DNA of 64,000 nt from Lysobacteraceae bacterium NML08-0793 (GCA_002798275.1 NWQR01000004.1:62001-126000), one strand, 5' to 3'. Shown: positions 16,035-25,136, counted from the first letter of the stretch. Numbers and translations are program-made. The notes: generated from the sequence alone by a model not told the origin.

Positions 16035-17399
16035 CTAGCCGCGCAACATCTCCACAAAGCGACGCGGCGCAGCATCAAAGCCGCCATTGGACATAAACAC
16101 CACATGGTCGCCGGGTCGGGTGCGGGCTTTGAGTTCAGCAAGCAGGCGATCGACATCGGCCACCGCTGCGGCTTCGCCGCGCACCTCGGCAATCACCCGC
16201 GCCGCGTCCCAAGGCAGTTCCGGGCGGGCAAGAAACACCACTTCATCAGCGATTGCCAGCGATGGCGCCAGTGCATCGGCATGGGCGCCCAGGCGCATCG
16301 AATTGCTGCGCGGCTCCATCGCCACCACGATGCGGGCATCGCCCACCCGGGCGCGCAGACCGGCCAGCGTGGTGGCAATCGCGGTGGGGTGATGGGCAAA
16401 ATCGTCGTACACGGTGATACCGGCGAGCGCGCCGACCACTTCCATGCGCCGCTTGACGCTTTGAAAGCGTGTCAGCGCCGGGGCAATATCGGCAGGTGCC
16501 ACGCCCACCGCCGCGCAGGCGGCCAGCGCAGCCAGTGCATTCAGCACATTGTGCCGCCCCAGCAGCGACCATTGGACACGGGCGACTTCCACGCCGTCGC
16601 GCAATACCCCAAAGGCACTGCCATCGGCAGCGTCCAGTCGCGCCGACCAGTGGAAGCCCTCGCCAATGCCGAAGGTTTCAACTGGCGTCCAGCAGCCCAT
16701 CGCCAGCACCCGGCGCAGGTTTTCGTCCTCGCCATTGACTATCAAGCGGCCACGCTGCGGCACGGTACGCACCAGATGGTGAAACTGCCGTTCGATGGCG
16801 GCAAGGTCGGGAAAAATATCGGCGTGGTCGTATTCCAGATTGTTGAGGATGGCGACCTGCGGGCGGTAATGCACAAACTTGCTGCGTTTGTCGAAAAACG
16901 CCGTGTCGTATTCGTCTGCTTCCACCACAAACTCACGCCCTGCGCCGATGCGCGCAGACACACCGAAATCTTCGGCCACGCCGCCAATCAAAAAGCCGGG
17001 CGCACGTCCTGCGGCCTCCAGCAAAAATGCGGTAATCGTGGTGGTGGTGGTTTTGCCGTGAGTTCCGGCCACCGCGATGGTTTCGCGCCCCGGCAAGACA
17101 TGCTCGGCCAACCACTGCGCACCACTGGTATAGGCGCGGCCACTATTGAGCACCGCCTCCACTGCCGGGTTGCCGCGCGAGAGTGCATTGCCGATAACGA
17201 CGGTATCGCAATCTTCGGCAAGATTGCCCGGCGCATAGCCTTGGGCAAGCCTGATGCCGAGTTTCTCCAGTTGGGTGGACATCGGCGGATACACGGCCTG
17301 GTCGCTGCCTTCGACCTCAGCCCCAAGCTCACGCGCCAAGGCGGCCACGCCGCCCATGAAAGTACCGGCAATGCCGAGGATATGGATTTTCAAGGCCAC
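16035..17399 (-). CDS. mpl: UDP-N-acetylmuramate:L-alanyl-gamma-D-glutamyl-meso-DAP ligase
   Basis: This 454-residue Mur ligase begins with HILGIAGTFMGGVAALAREL (about 5-25), which distinguishes Mpl from MurC. The ATP loop GTHGKTTTT is at 112-120, and the central domain has EADEYDTAFFDKRSKF (about 160-175). Mpl attaches the tripeptide recovered from turned-over murein to UDP-MurNAc in the cytosol, feeding cell-wall recycling. It is upstream of no other minus-strand gene in the same operon; adk lies 63 bases away in the same direction, separated by a perfect hairpin. Confidence 0.93.
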   Translation of the reverse strand: MALKIHILGIAGTFMGGVAALARELGAEVEGSDQAVYPPMSTQLEKLGIRLAQGYAPGNLAEDCDTVVIGNALSRGNPAVEAVLNSGRAYTSGAQWLAEHVLPGRETIAVAGTHGKTTTTTITAFLLEAAGRAPGFLIGGVAEDFGVSARIGAGREFVVEADEYDTAFFDKRSKFVHYRPQVAILNNLEYDHADIFPDLAAIERQFHHLVRTVPQRGRLIVNGEDENLRRVLAMGCWTPVETFGIGEGFHWSARLDAADGSAFGVLRDGVEVARVQWSLLGRHNVLNALAALAACAAVGVAPADIAPALTRFQSVKRRMEVVGALAGITVYDDFAHHPTAIATTLAGLRARVGDARIVVAMEPRSNSMRLGAHADALAPSLAIADEVVFLARPELPWDAARVIAEVRGEAAAVADVDRLLAELKARTRPGDHVVFMSNGGFDAAPRRFVEMLRG

Positions 17400-17421
17400 T
17401 CTGCCTTCAGGGTTGCAAACG

Positions 17422-17443
17422 AACGCCGGGCAAGCCCGGCGTT
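17422..17443 (-). terminator. Perfect hairpin between adk and mpl
   Basis: AACGCCGGGC and GCCCGGCGTT form a perfect ten-base stem with a two-base loop as written; in practice a four-base loop would open. It lies between the adk stop and the mpl start. No T tract follows on the minus strand (TTCGTTTGC), so it may be an mRNA-stabilising or attenuating hairpin rather than a strong terminator. Confidence 0.5.
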
Positions 17444-17462
17444 GAGAGAAAAAACATGCCGG

Positions 17463-18023
17463 TTATGCGATGGCTTGCAGAATGCGGGCGAATACTTCGT
17501 CCAGCTCGCCCACGCCATCAACCACGGTGAGCTGCCCTTTTTCGCGGTAGAAATCAATCACCGGGGCGGTTTGGTCGTTATATACCTTGAGCCGCACGCG
17601 CACCGATTCGGGCGTGTCATCGGCACGGCCTTCGGCCTTGGCGCGTCCGGCGATGCGTTCGACCAGAAGCTCGGTCGGGACATCCAATTGCACTGCGGCA
17701 TCAAACGGCTGGCCGATTTTTTCCAGCAATTTGCCCAATGCCGCGGCCTGCGCCGGGTTGCGCGGATAGCCATCCAGAATGAAACCCTTGGCCACATCCG
17801 GGCGGGTCAGGCGCTCTTCCAGCATGCCGAGCAGGATGTCATCGCTGACCAGCTCGCCGCGGGCAATCACGTCCTTAGCCTCCAAACCCAGCTTGCTGCC
17901 AGCGGCGATTTCTGCCCGCAGCATGTCGCCGGTGGAAATATGCGGCACCTGCAAATGTTCTTTCAGGCGCACGGCCTGAGTGCCTTTGCCGGAACCTGGG
18001 GGGCCAAGAAGAACCAATCGCAT
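17463..18023 (-). CDS. adk: Adenylate kinase, short-LID type
   Basis: This 186-residue enzyme carries the P-loop GPPGSGKGT (7-15), the AMP-binding STGDMLRA (about 30-37) and GFILDGYPRNPAQA (about 80-93). The LID region is short (GRAKAEGRADDTPE) and has no zinc cysteines, matching the compact xanthomonad-type Adk. It converts AMP and ATP to two ADP in the cytosol. It is divergent from the phosphofructokinase gene, with about 100 bases between their starts. Confidence 0.95.
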   Translation of the reverse strand: MRLVLLGPPGSGKGTQAVRLKEHLQVPHISTGDMLRAEIAAGSKLGLEAKDVIARGELVSDDILLGMLEERLTRPDVAKGFILDGYPRNPAQAAALGKLLEKIGQPFDAAVQLDVPTELLVERIAGRAKAEGRADDTPESVRVRLKVYNDQTAPVIDFYREKGQLTVVDGVGELDEVFARILQAIA

Positions 18024-18123
18024 TGCATCTACTCCATCAAGCGTTATACAAGGGCGCTACACTCGCAGGCAGCGCGGCGGCTCTCCAGCTTAACGCATCC
18101 CTGCCCTTCTCTGGCTACAACTT

Positions 18124-19362
18124 ATGTCGAAAACCCAACGCAAGCCCCAAGGAACCTTGGTTTACGCCCAGTCCGGCGGTGTTACCGCCGTCATCAATGC
18201 CACTGCTGCTGCGGTGATAGAAGAAGCCCGCCATCACGGCATCCGCGTACTGGCCGGGCGCAACGGCATCCTCGGCGTATTGAATGACGATTTGATCGAC
18301 ACGCAAGCCTTGAGTCGCGCCGATTTGCGCGCACTGGCGCATACCCCGGGCGGCGCCTTTGGCAGTTGTCGGGTGAAACTCAAGTCCTTGCAGGAAGACC
18401 GGGAAAAATATCTGCAATTGCTGGAAACCTTCCGCAAGCACGAAGTGCGCTGGTTTCTTTACAACGGCGGCAATGACTCGGCCGATACCGCACTGAAAGT
18501 CTCGCAACTGGCGGCAGAATTCAATTATCCACTGACCTGCATCGGTGTCCCCAAGACCGTGGACAACGACCTAGCCGTTACCGACTGCTGCCCCGGCTTT
18601 GGCTCGGCGGCCAAATACACCGCCATCAGCGTGCGCGAATGCGCACTGGATGTGGCCGCGATGGCCTCCACCTCCACCAAGGTGTTTGTCTATGAGGCGA
18701 TGGGACGCCATGCCGGCTGGCTGGCCGCCGCCGCTGGACTGGCCGGCAAGGGCGAGGACGAAGCCCCGCATCTGATTCTGTTCCCGGAACGGATATTTGA
18801 CGAAGCCGATTTTCTTGCCCGCGTGGATGCGGTGGTCAAGCGCGTGGGCTATTGCGTGGTGGTGGCAAGCGAAGGCATCCGCGATGCACAAGGGCATTTC
18901 GTAGCCGATGCCGGCGCCGGCAAGGACGCCTTCGGCCATACCCAACTTGGCGGCGTAGCCAGTTATCTGGCCGGGCGCGTACAGGAAAAGCTCGGCTACA
19001 AAATCCACTGGGCGATGCCCGACTATCTGCAACGCTCCGCTCGCCATATCGCCTCGGAAACCGATTTTGCCCACGCCCGCGCCGTCGGCAAAAAAGCGGT
19101 GCAATACGCTCTCAAGGGCATGAATGCGGTGATGCCGGTGATCGTGCGCAGCGCCGACCAGCCCTATCGCTGGAAGATTGAACCGGCCGCCTTGCAGGAC
19201 ATCGCCAACAAGGAAAAAACCTTTCCCGAGCACTTCATCCGCGAGGACGGCTACGGCATCACCGAGGCCGCCCGTCGCTATCTGCACCCGCTGATTCGCG
19301 GTGAAGCCTACCCGCCCTATAGCCGCGATGGCCTGCCGAAATATCTGAAGCTGAAACTTTGA
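18124..19362 (+). CDS. pfp: Pyrophosphate-type 6-phosphofructokinase
   Basis: This 412-residue protein is longer than the bacterial ATP-PFK of about 320 residues. It carries the substrate loops SGGVTAVIN (17-25), GGNDS (115-119) and PKTVDND (143-149). The PKTVDND Lys and the GGxDS context (Asp/Asn in place of the ATP-type Gly) are the recognised signs of PPi dependence. The enzyme reversibly phosphorylates fructose 6-phosphate using pyrophosphate. Xanthomonads are known to rely on PPi-PFK. A DUF167 gene overlaps its last base, and ppa lies about 2.7 kb downstream. Confidence 0.9.
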   Translation: MSKTQRKPQGTLVYAQSGGVTAVINATAAAVIEEARHHGIRVLAGRNGILGVLNDDLIDTQALSRADLRALAHTPGGAFGSCRVKLKSLQEDREKYLQLLETFRKHEVRWFLYNGGNDSADTALKVSQLAAEFNYPLTCIGVPKTVDNDLAVTDCCPGFGSAAKYTAISVRECALDVAAMASTSTKVFVYEAMGRHAGWLAAAAGLAGKGEDEAPHLILFPERIFDEADFLARVDAVVKRVGYCVVVASEGIRDAQGHFVADAGAGKDAFGHTQLGGVASYLAGRVQEKLGYKIHWAMPDYLQRSARHIASETDFAHARAVGKKAVQYALKGMNAVMPVIVRSADQPYRWKIEPAALQDIANKEKTFPEHFIREDGYGITEAARRYLHPLIRGEAYPPYSRDGLPKYLKLKL

Positions 19363-19586
19363 TGCGCATCCTGCAACTCAAGGTCAAGCCGAATGCCCGC
19401 AGCCAGTCGCTGGTTGAGGGCGATGACGGCATTTGGCTGGCGCAATTGAAATCCCCGCCGGTGGATGGCAAGGCCAATGCCGAATTGATTGCGCTCCTGG
19501 CCGAGCACTTTGGCTGTCGCAAAAGCGATATCCAGATCAAAACCGGCGCAGGCTCACGCCTGAAACGGGTATTGCTGCCGGAATAA
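19362..19586 (+). CDS. DUF167 family protein (YggU-like)
   Basis: This 74-residue protein shows the DUF167 core: KVKPNARS near the N-terminus, LKSPPVDGKANAELIALLA in the middle and IKTGAGSRLKRV towards the end. Its ATG shares one base with the TGA of pfp (TGATG), so the two are translationally coupled. The family has a known small alpha/beta fold but no established function. Confidence 0.88.
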   Translation: MRILQLKVKPNARSQSLVEGDDGIWLAQLKSPPVDGKANAELIALLAEHFGCRKSDIQIKTGAGSRLKRVLLPE

Positions 19587-19706
19587 GCGCATTTTTCAAC
19601 GCCTGTTGATCGGCTTTGCGTGGCCGTTTTCGAAAGAATCGTACAAGTTTGTCCGCCTTGCACTTCCTTTCCAGCGCAAAACGCGGATTTTGAGCGAAAG
19701 CGCCAC

Positions 19707-20216
19707 TCAATCGCAGGCTTTGCCTTCGATGCGGAAATCCAGCGCAAACTTCGGCACATCCGGGGACGGGCCATCATTCATGGCGTCTTGCAGATAAATG
19801 CGGCTGCGCCCTTGGGCATCCAGTTTCGGAGGCGCCACCTTGCCCGGATGCCGCCAGACCCGCAGCACTGCCTGCTGCGAAGGGCAGGCAGCACTCGGCA
19901 CGCGCACGATGTCATTGAGTAGCCACCCGGTCTGCGCACTGGGTCTTGCAACGCCGGCATCCTGCAACAAGGCGCGTGGCCGACACTGGCTGCTGCTTTG
20001 CACCACTTCCAGCTGATAAGGCTGCGCGGCATTGCCAGTGAATTGACCCTGTGCACGGCTACAGGTTTCGGGAATGGTGCGCATGGTATGCAGCACCCCG
20101 ACCGCTTGCGGACTAGCGGCTTGGCGGGTGATTTCCGGTTTTTCCTGTTTTTCCTGCGCACCTTGGGCAATGCCGCTGGCACACAACAGGGCGGTAACAA
20201 TCAAAAAGCGCTGCAT
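19707..20216 (-). CDS. Secreted hypothetical protein
   Basis: The start at 20216 gives 169 residues that begin with a clear signal peptide (MQRFLIVTALLCASGIAQG, cleavage near residue 19-20); an upstream ATG at 20240 would bury it. The mature region has several cysteines (ETCSRAQG, SQCRPRALL, SAACPSQQ, GKACD) that could form disulfides, consistent with a periplasmic or exported protein. No characterised domain was recognised. It converges with the DUF167 gene across 120 bases in which I see no other gene, and is divergent from the channel-like gene. Confidence 0.7.
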   Translation of the reverse strand: MQRFLIVTALLCASGIAQGAQEKQEKPEITRQAASPQAVGVLHTMRTIPETCSRAQGQFTGNAAQPYQLEVVQSSSQCRPRALLQDAGVARPSAQTGWLLNDIVRVPSAACPSQQAVLRVWRHPGKVAPPKLDAQGRSRIYLQDAMNDGPSPDVPKFALDFRIEGKACD

Positions 20217-20375
20217 TGGCAATATCCGGGGTCGGCTCAAAACCCAGCCAGCCTGTCATGACGCGGCTGAACCCTGTCCATCAAGCCTCCCGCGTCTTGC
20301 CAAAACTGCACCGCAACAAGCGTTTCACCGCTGCGGCGTTACACTCATTTGGTCTTTCAACCCAAGGTGATCCAT

Positions 20376-21956
20376 ATGCCTCCTGAACTTCCCTGGCAGG
20401 TTTCCCTGCAATACTCCCTGAGCAGCTATTTGCCACATCTGCTTGGCGGCATTGCCATTTTTCTGGTCGGCTGGATCGTGGCGCTGGTGCTGTCGGCAGG
20501 TACCCGCAAGGGGCTGTCGGGAATCGGCCTCAACCGGCGTTTGAATGGTGCCACGCCCGATGCCTCTGACTTCAACTACGAAAAACTGGCCGCGCGGCTG
20601 GTGTTCTGGTTCGTGCTGTTGCTGGCCGCACTTGGCATGTTCAATGTGTTCAATGTCGATGGCGTTTCCGATCCGTTGTCGATGCTGGTCAGCCAAGTGC
20701 TCGCCTTTCTGCCTCGGCTGCTGCTGGCGCTGCTGCTCTCGCTGCTGGCATGGATTGTGGCAACGGTGGTGCGCAGCCTGATTAACAAGGGGCTTAACGC
20801 GACCCAGCTTGACGAAAAACTCTCCGAAGAGGCGGATATGCCGCCGGTTTCCAATGCCATGGGCAATGTCGCCTACTGGCTGGTGTTGCTGCTGTTCCTG
20901 CCAGCGGTTGTGGGCGTACTGCAAATCGAAGGCTTGATGACCCAGCTGACGTTGATGACCAACGACATCATGGGGATGTTGCCGAATATCCTTGCAGCCG
21001 CGCTGCTTGCCATCGGCGGCTGGATTCTGGCCAAGCTGGTGCGCGGCCTGGTCAGCAATCTGCTGGCTTCGACCCGCATCGACCAATTCTCCGCCCGCAA
21101 CGAGGCCACCCGCGACCTGCGCCTGTCGCAGCTGGGCGGCATCCTAGCCTTTATCCTGATTATCGTGCCGGCACTGATTGCCGCGCTGGATGCGCTGAAG
21201 ATTCCGGCCATTTCCGCGCCGCTGACTCGGATGCTGGACATCATGGTGTCGGCCATCCCCAGCATTCTGGCCGCGACCGCCGTACTGCTGCTGGCTTGGT
21301 TCATTGGCCGTTTCGCGGCCGACGTGGTTGCCCGCCTGCTCTCCAGCCTGGGGCTGGATCGCTTGCCCGAGCGTCTGGGGCTGGGTCATGTATTCCCGGT
21401 AGCCGCAGCGCCCAAGGCCGATACCGCAGATGCCGATTTGGCCGATGACGAAATCGCCCCAGTGGCAAGTGTTTCCGCTATCCCCACACGCACCCCGACC
21501 TCGCTGTCGGACTTTGCCGGTAAGCTGGCACTGTTCTTCATCATGCTGTTTGCTACCGTGGAAGCGGCCAATCTGGTCGGCTTTACCGCGATCGGCGCCC
21601 TTGCCGCCACGTTCATCTCCTTCGGCGGCGACATCCTGCTGGGTCTGACCATCCTGGTGATTGGCTACTGGCTGGCAAACCTTGCCGCACTTGCCATCCA
21701 GCGCGCCAATGCCGGCCATGCGCTGCTGCTCTCGCGCATCGTCCGGGTAGCGATTACCGCCCTGGTGCTGGCGATGGGGCTGCGCGCGATGGGCGTGGCC
21801 AATGACATCGTGTATCTGGCCTTTGCCCTGACGCTCGGCGCGGTGGCGGTGGCACTTGCAATCGCTTTCGGCGTCGGTGGTCGCCATGCCGCAGGCCGCA
21901 TTGCCGAACACTGGGTGCAACAGTATCTGGACAAAAAACGCGACCAGGATTCCTGA
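20376..21956 (+). CDS. Mechanosensitive-channel-like TM-helix repeat protein
   Basis: The ATG at 20376 has AAGGTG upstream and gives 526 residues. The protein is dominated by paired hydrophobic helices built on repeats of the type LLGGIAIFLVGWIVALVLS, MLPNILAAALLAIGGWILAK, SAIPSILAATAVLLLAWFIG and ILLGLTILVIGYWLANLA. These match the conserved TM-helix repeat often annotated with mechanosensitive ion channels. I see no complete MscS pore and beta domain, so channel activity is unproven. A good hairpin terminator with a T tract follows at 21972-22008, making this a single-gene unit. Confidence 0.8.
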   Translation: MPPELPWQVSLQYSLSSYLPHLLGGIAIFLVGWIVALVLSAGTRKGLSGIGLNRRLNGATPDASDFNYEKLAARLVFWFVLLLAALGMFNVFNVDGVSDPLSMLVSQVLAFLPRLLLALLLSLLAWIVATVVRSLINKGLNATQLDEKLSEEADMPPVSNAMGNVAYWLVLLLFLPAVVGVLQIEGLMTQLTLMTNDIMGMLPNILAAALLAIGGWILAKLVRGLVSNLLASTRIDQFSARNEATRDLRLSQLGGILAFILIIVPALIAALDALKIPAISAPLTRMLDIMVSAIPSILAATAVLLLAWFIGRFAADVVARLLSSLGLDRLPERLGLGHVFPVAAAPKADTADADLADDEIAPVASVSAIPTRTPTSLSDFAGKLALFFIMLFATVEAANLVGFTAIGALAATFISFGGDILLGLTILVIGYWLANLAALAIQRANAGHALLLSRIVRVAITALVLAMGLRAMGVANDIVYLAFALTLGAVAVALAIAFGVGGRHAAGRIAEHWVQQYLDKKRDQDS

Positions 21957-21971
21957 TTGCAGTCCACGTTC

Positions 21972-22008
21972 AAACGGCGGCTCGGGTTCTGCCCGGGTCG
22001 CCGTTTTT
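21972..22008 (+). terminator. Rho-independent terminator after the TM-helix protein gene
   Basis: AAACGGCG pairs with CGCCGTTT around an inner CGGG/CCCG stem, followed by TTTTT. It lies 15 bases after the stop codon. Confidence 0.85.
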
Positions 22009-22065
22009 CATGGCCGCCCGCCCGCGTAGAATTGGCAACCCTATCCCCAACAATGGAGCTGCCTC

Positions 22066-22617
22066 ATGGGCCTTAGTCGCGTCACTACCGGCAAAAACCC
22101 GCCGGACGAAATCAACGTCATCATCGAAATCCCCAAGGATGCCGACCCGGTCAAGTACGAGGTGGACAAGGAATCCGGCGCGATTTTCGTTGACCGCATC
22201 CTGTCAACGCCAATGCGCTATCCCTGCAATTACGGCTATGTCCCGCATACCCTGTGCGGCGACGGTGATCCGGCCGACGTGCTGGTGATTCTGCACCTGC
22301 CGCTCCTGCCGGGCAGCGTGGTGCGTTGCCGTCCGGTTGGCGTTTTGAAGATGTCCGACGAAGCCGGCAGCGACGAAAAACTAATCGCCGTGCCGGTCGC
22401 CAAGATTTATTCGCGCTATGCGGATATCGAAAACATGGATCAGCTCACCTCGCACTGGGCCGAGCGCATCGGCCACTTCTTCGAGCATTACAAAGACCTC
22501 GAACAAGGCAAGTGGGTCAAGATTGACGGCTGGGGTGATGCCGAAGAAGCCAAAGCCATCCTGCGCGATGCCGTTGAGCGCTTCAACGCATTGCCAGAAG
22601 CGGAAAAAGTTTTCTGA
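22066..22617 (+). CDS. ppa: Inorganic pyrophosphatase, family I
   Basis: This 183-residue soluble enzyme has the family I signature DGDPAD (66-71) with its metal-binding aspartates, preceded by RYPCNYGYVPHTL (51-63) and followed by KIYSRYAD. It hydrolyses PPi to phosphate in the cytosol and so pulls biosynthetic reactions forward. In this organism it would compete for PPi with the PPi-type phosphofructokinase encoded upstream. A terminator follows at 22627-22662. Confidence 0.95.
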   Translation: MGLSRVTTGKNPPDEINVIIEIPKDADPVKYEVDKESGAIFVDRILSTPMRYPCNYGYVPHTLCGDGDPADVLVILHLPLLPGSVVRCRPVGVLKMSDEAGSDEKLIAVPVAKIYSRYADIENMDQLTSHWAERIGHFFEHYKDLEQGKWVKIDGWGDAEEAKAILRDAVERFNALPEAEKVF

Positions 22618-22626
22618 TCCCGCCCG

Positions 22627-22662
22627 CCCCTGCCCGCCTTTGCCGGCAGGGGTTTTTGTTTC
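22627..22662 (+). terminator. Rho-independent terminator after ppa
   Basis: CCCCTGCC and GGCAGGGG form an eight-base stem followed by TTTTTGTTT, starting nine bases after the ppa stop. Confidence 0.85.
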
Positions 22663-22695
22663 TACCCAAGCGATATTCGGGTGGCAAGGCCAAAC

Positions 22696-23316
22696 TCAAG
22701 GCCGCCAGCCCTTGCTTTGCAAAGCCAGCCAGCACAGCGCGACCGTGGTGGCATCGCCCAATGCGGTATGGCGGCCAATGATGGGCACGCCAAGCACCTC
22801 CGCGATATGGGCAAAGTCGAGATTGGGCGGCGCATCGGGAGCGCGACGACGCTGCTCGGCCAGCACCGCATCGGCCAAATCCTGTTGCCGGTTGGGCAGG
22901 GAAAAACCGCAGATATGGCGCACATGGGGCGCCAGCATGCGCAGGTCAAAATCCAGGTAATAACCCAACAGTGCCCGCGACCCCAGCCAAGCAAGAAATT
23001 CGCGCACCGCTTGGGTAACCGGAACTCCCAGAGCCGCTTCTTCCGGGGTGATATGGTGGTGGCGGATGGATTCGATATCAAAGCCGCGCTCGGGACGGAT
23101 ACGGCGGGTAAAGCGCTGGGACAGCAGCACCTTGCCATCGCACAGAGGCACCGCGGCAAGGCTCAGGATATGGTCGCTGGCCGGGTTCAGGCCGGTGGTT
23201 TCAAGATCAAGACTGACCCATTCGCCCGGCGGAGATTTTTCCAGCAGAGCAGCCCATTGTCCGCCGCCATGTTGGCGACGCATCCACCAGCGTTGCAGGG
23301 CATTCGGACGGCTCAT
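22696..23316 (-). CDS. DEDDh 3'-5' exonuclease (DnaQ-like)
   Basis: This 206-residue protein carries the three exonuclease motifs: ExoI DLETTG (Asp37, Glu39), ExoII YYLDFDLRML (Asp122 or Asp124) and ExoIII HTALGDA (His183, Asp188). All four catalytic acids and the His are present, so an active DnaQ-fold nuclease is expected. No polymerase domain or DnaE-binding region is fused. Its ATG overlaps by four bases the stop of a cNMP/CBS/nucleotidyltransferase gene (ATGA), so the two proteins are made together. Substrate is unknown; the pairing suggests a role connected to that regulator rather than to replication proofreading. Confidence 0.9.
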   Translation of the reverse strand: MSRPNALQRWWMRRQHGGGQWAALLEKSPPGEWVSLDLETTGLNPASDHILSLAAVPLCDGKVLLSQRFTRRIRPERGFDIESIRHHHITPEEAALGVPVTQAVREFLAWLGSRALLGYYLDFDLRMLAPHVRHICGFSLPNRQQDLADAVLAEQRRRAPDAPPNLDFAHIAEVLGVPIIGRHTALGDATTVALCWLALQSKGWRP

Positions 23317-25136
23317 TCGGTCAGGTGAAACTCGGTTTTGATTTGCTGGCGAAAGCCTTTGACCACCCGCAGTGCATCGCGCAAAAGCTCGCGATCGAGC
23401 CTGCGCAGGCGCTCGGCATGGATGAGGTTGTCTGGCAGGCGGCCTGCATCCAGTGCGGCGATTTGCGCATCCAACCGCAGCCGCTGGAATACCGACAACG
23501 CCTGCGGCAAATCACGGCCAAGCGCTGCGGAAATACGCCCTAGGGCAACCAGTTTTTCACAGCGCTCGAAACTGTTGCGCTCGGAAATGCCATATTTCAG
23601 CGCCATACAACGCAGGCCGTGCACCACCGGAAAAATCCCGCCTTTTTTGAGATCGGTGCCATGCGCATCGCTTTTGACATGCCCCAGCAATGTCAGCGGC
23701 GTTTCAAAACGCAGTGTGGCCGCCGCCAGTTGATTGAGCAGACGCGCATCTTCACCCAATGCCTGCAAGGCCTCTTGCAGCGGGGCAAACAGCGCCTGAT
23801 TGCCGGCTACCGGGCGCGAATCAAGGGTGATGGCAAGATCCAACGCGGCCTCCGGGGTATGCAGATAACGCCAGCTCATGATCCGTTCGCGCCATTGCGA
23901 TGCCCGCATGCACCAATGCGCATTGCTGACCATCACCCCGCCGGGACAGGGTGGGTAGCCCATCTGCGCCAGCGCGGCAGAAAACTGCTGCATCGCCGCT
24001 TCAAGACCGTCCCATTGCAGCGTGTCGGCCACAATCAAGGCATTGTCCTGGTCGGTTTTCAGCAATTGTTCGCGGCGGCCCTCGCTGCCCAGCAGCAAAA
24101 GACAAAGCTGGTCGTGATACGGCTTGGGCACCACCCACTCAAAAACCCGCTGCATGATGCGGCTGTTGAGCGCGCTGACCAACTCCATCAAATAGGGGAT
24201 GCGTGCGCCCTGGGCATGCAGGGTGCGTACCAAGCGGGTCATGCCACTGGCGGCATCGGCGATTTCTTCCAGCGTATTGGCACGCGCCAAGCGCAGGCTG
24301 ATCAGATGCGAATGGCTGGCGTAATGCGAGAGCACCTCGGCCATGCCGAGTGTGCCGAGAATCCGGTCGCCATCGACCACGGCCACGCGCTCGATATGTC
24401 GCTCGGTCATCACGATCAACGCCTGAAACAAGGCATCACCGGCCTGTACTGCAATCAATGGGCGATTGGCGAGCGTGCCAACGGCGGCATCGGCAGCGAT
24501 GTCTTTCAGTGTGATGGCTTCCAGAAGGTCGGTGCGGGTCACAATGCCCGGCGCGGCATGCGCAGCATCATCGACCAGCAAGCAATCCACCCGGCGCGCT
24601 TTCAAAAGTGCAGAAGCCTGCCGGATGCTGGCGCTGGCTTCGATATGTTCTGCCGGTGCCAGATGTGCATCGCCAACGCGGGCAATCATTAGCTCGGCCA
24701 GCTCCGAGTCGCGGCCACGATTGCGGTCGGCCAACTGCCCCTTGGCTGAAAGCCCCTCATTGAAATAGGCGCGAAATGCCGGGTATTGCTCAATCAGTTC
24801 GCGGAATACCTCGGCCGGAATCAAGAACAGCAGGCAGTCGCTTTCGGCGCGATAGCTGTGCCGTGCGCGTCCGGCCATCACCGCCCAAGCGCCAAATACA
24901 TCGCCAGCATCGTAATCACCAAAGCGGCGCTCATGTCCTGCGCCATCCATGTCGAAGGCATAAATCCGTCCCTTCATCACCACCACCGCGTGTGGCGAAG
25001 GCTGTCCGGCTGCAATCAGCAAATCACCGGCGCGGTGAAAGGCCAGATCCACACTGGCGGCAAGCCGGCTGCGCCCCTCATCGTCCAGCAGGTCGAACGG
25101 CGGCAGCGACAAATCAAGTCCCGGAACTGGCTCCAT
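23313..25136 (-). CDS. cNMP-binding/CBS/DUF294 nucleotidyltransferase-like signalling protein
   Basis: The start at 25136 (MEPVPGLD) gives 607 residues; a longer frame exists but its extra N-terminus is not protein-like. Domains in order: a Crp-like cyclic-nucleotide-binding fold (about 15-125, GDVFGAWAVMAG), two CBS motifs (about 165-275, GIVTRTDLL and GTLGMAEVL), then a GlnD-like nucleotidyltransferase fold with GSEGRREQ (350-357) and TDQDNALI (361-368), and a DUF294 C-terminal helical domain. The family is thought to sense nucleotides, but its transferase substrate is unknown. It overlaps the exonuclease gene by four bases and is divergent from lldD. Confidence 0.88.
   Translation of the reverse strand: MEPVPGLDLSLPPFDLLDDEGRSRLAASVDLAFHRAGDLLIAAGQPSPHAVVVMKGRIYAFDMDGAGHERRFGDYDAGDVFGAWAVMAGRARHSYRAESDCLLFLIPAEVFRELIEQYPAFRAYFNEGLSAKGQLADRNRGRDSELAELMIARVGDAHLAPAEHIEASASIRQASALLKARRVDCLLVDDAAHAAPGIVTRTDLLEAITLKDIAADAAVGTLANRPLIAVQAGDALFQALIVMTERHIERVAVVDGDRILGTLGMAEVLSHYASHSHLISLRLARANTLEEIADAASGMTRLVRTLHAQGARIPYLMELVSALNSRIMQRVFEWVVPKPYHDQLCLLLLGSEGRREQLLKTDQDNALIVADTLQWDGLEAAMQQFSAALAQMGYPPCPGGVMVSNAHWCMRASQWRERIMSWRYLHTPEAALDLAITLDSRPVAGNQALFAPLQEALQALGEDARLLNQLAAATLRFETPLTLLGHVKSDAHGTDLKKGGIFPVVHGLRCMALKYGISERNSFERCEKLVALGRISAALGRDLPQALSVFQRLRLDAQIAALDAGRLPDNLIHAERLRRLDRELLRDALRVVKGFRQQIKTEFHLTE

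Noticed and set aside
14016-18287. Two very long plus-strand open frames (655 and 764 codons) opposite the M1 peptidase, mpl and adk genes.
   Set aside because: They run antisense to clearly recognisable enzymes and have the His/Gly/Arg-rich composition typical of antisense frames in G+C-rich DNA. No domains were seen.
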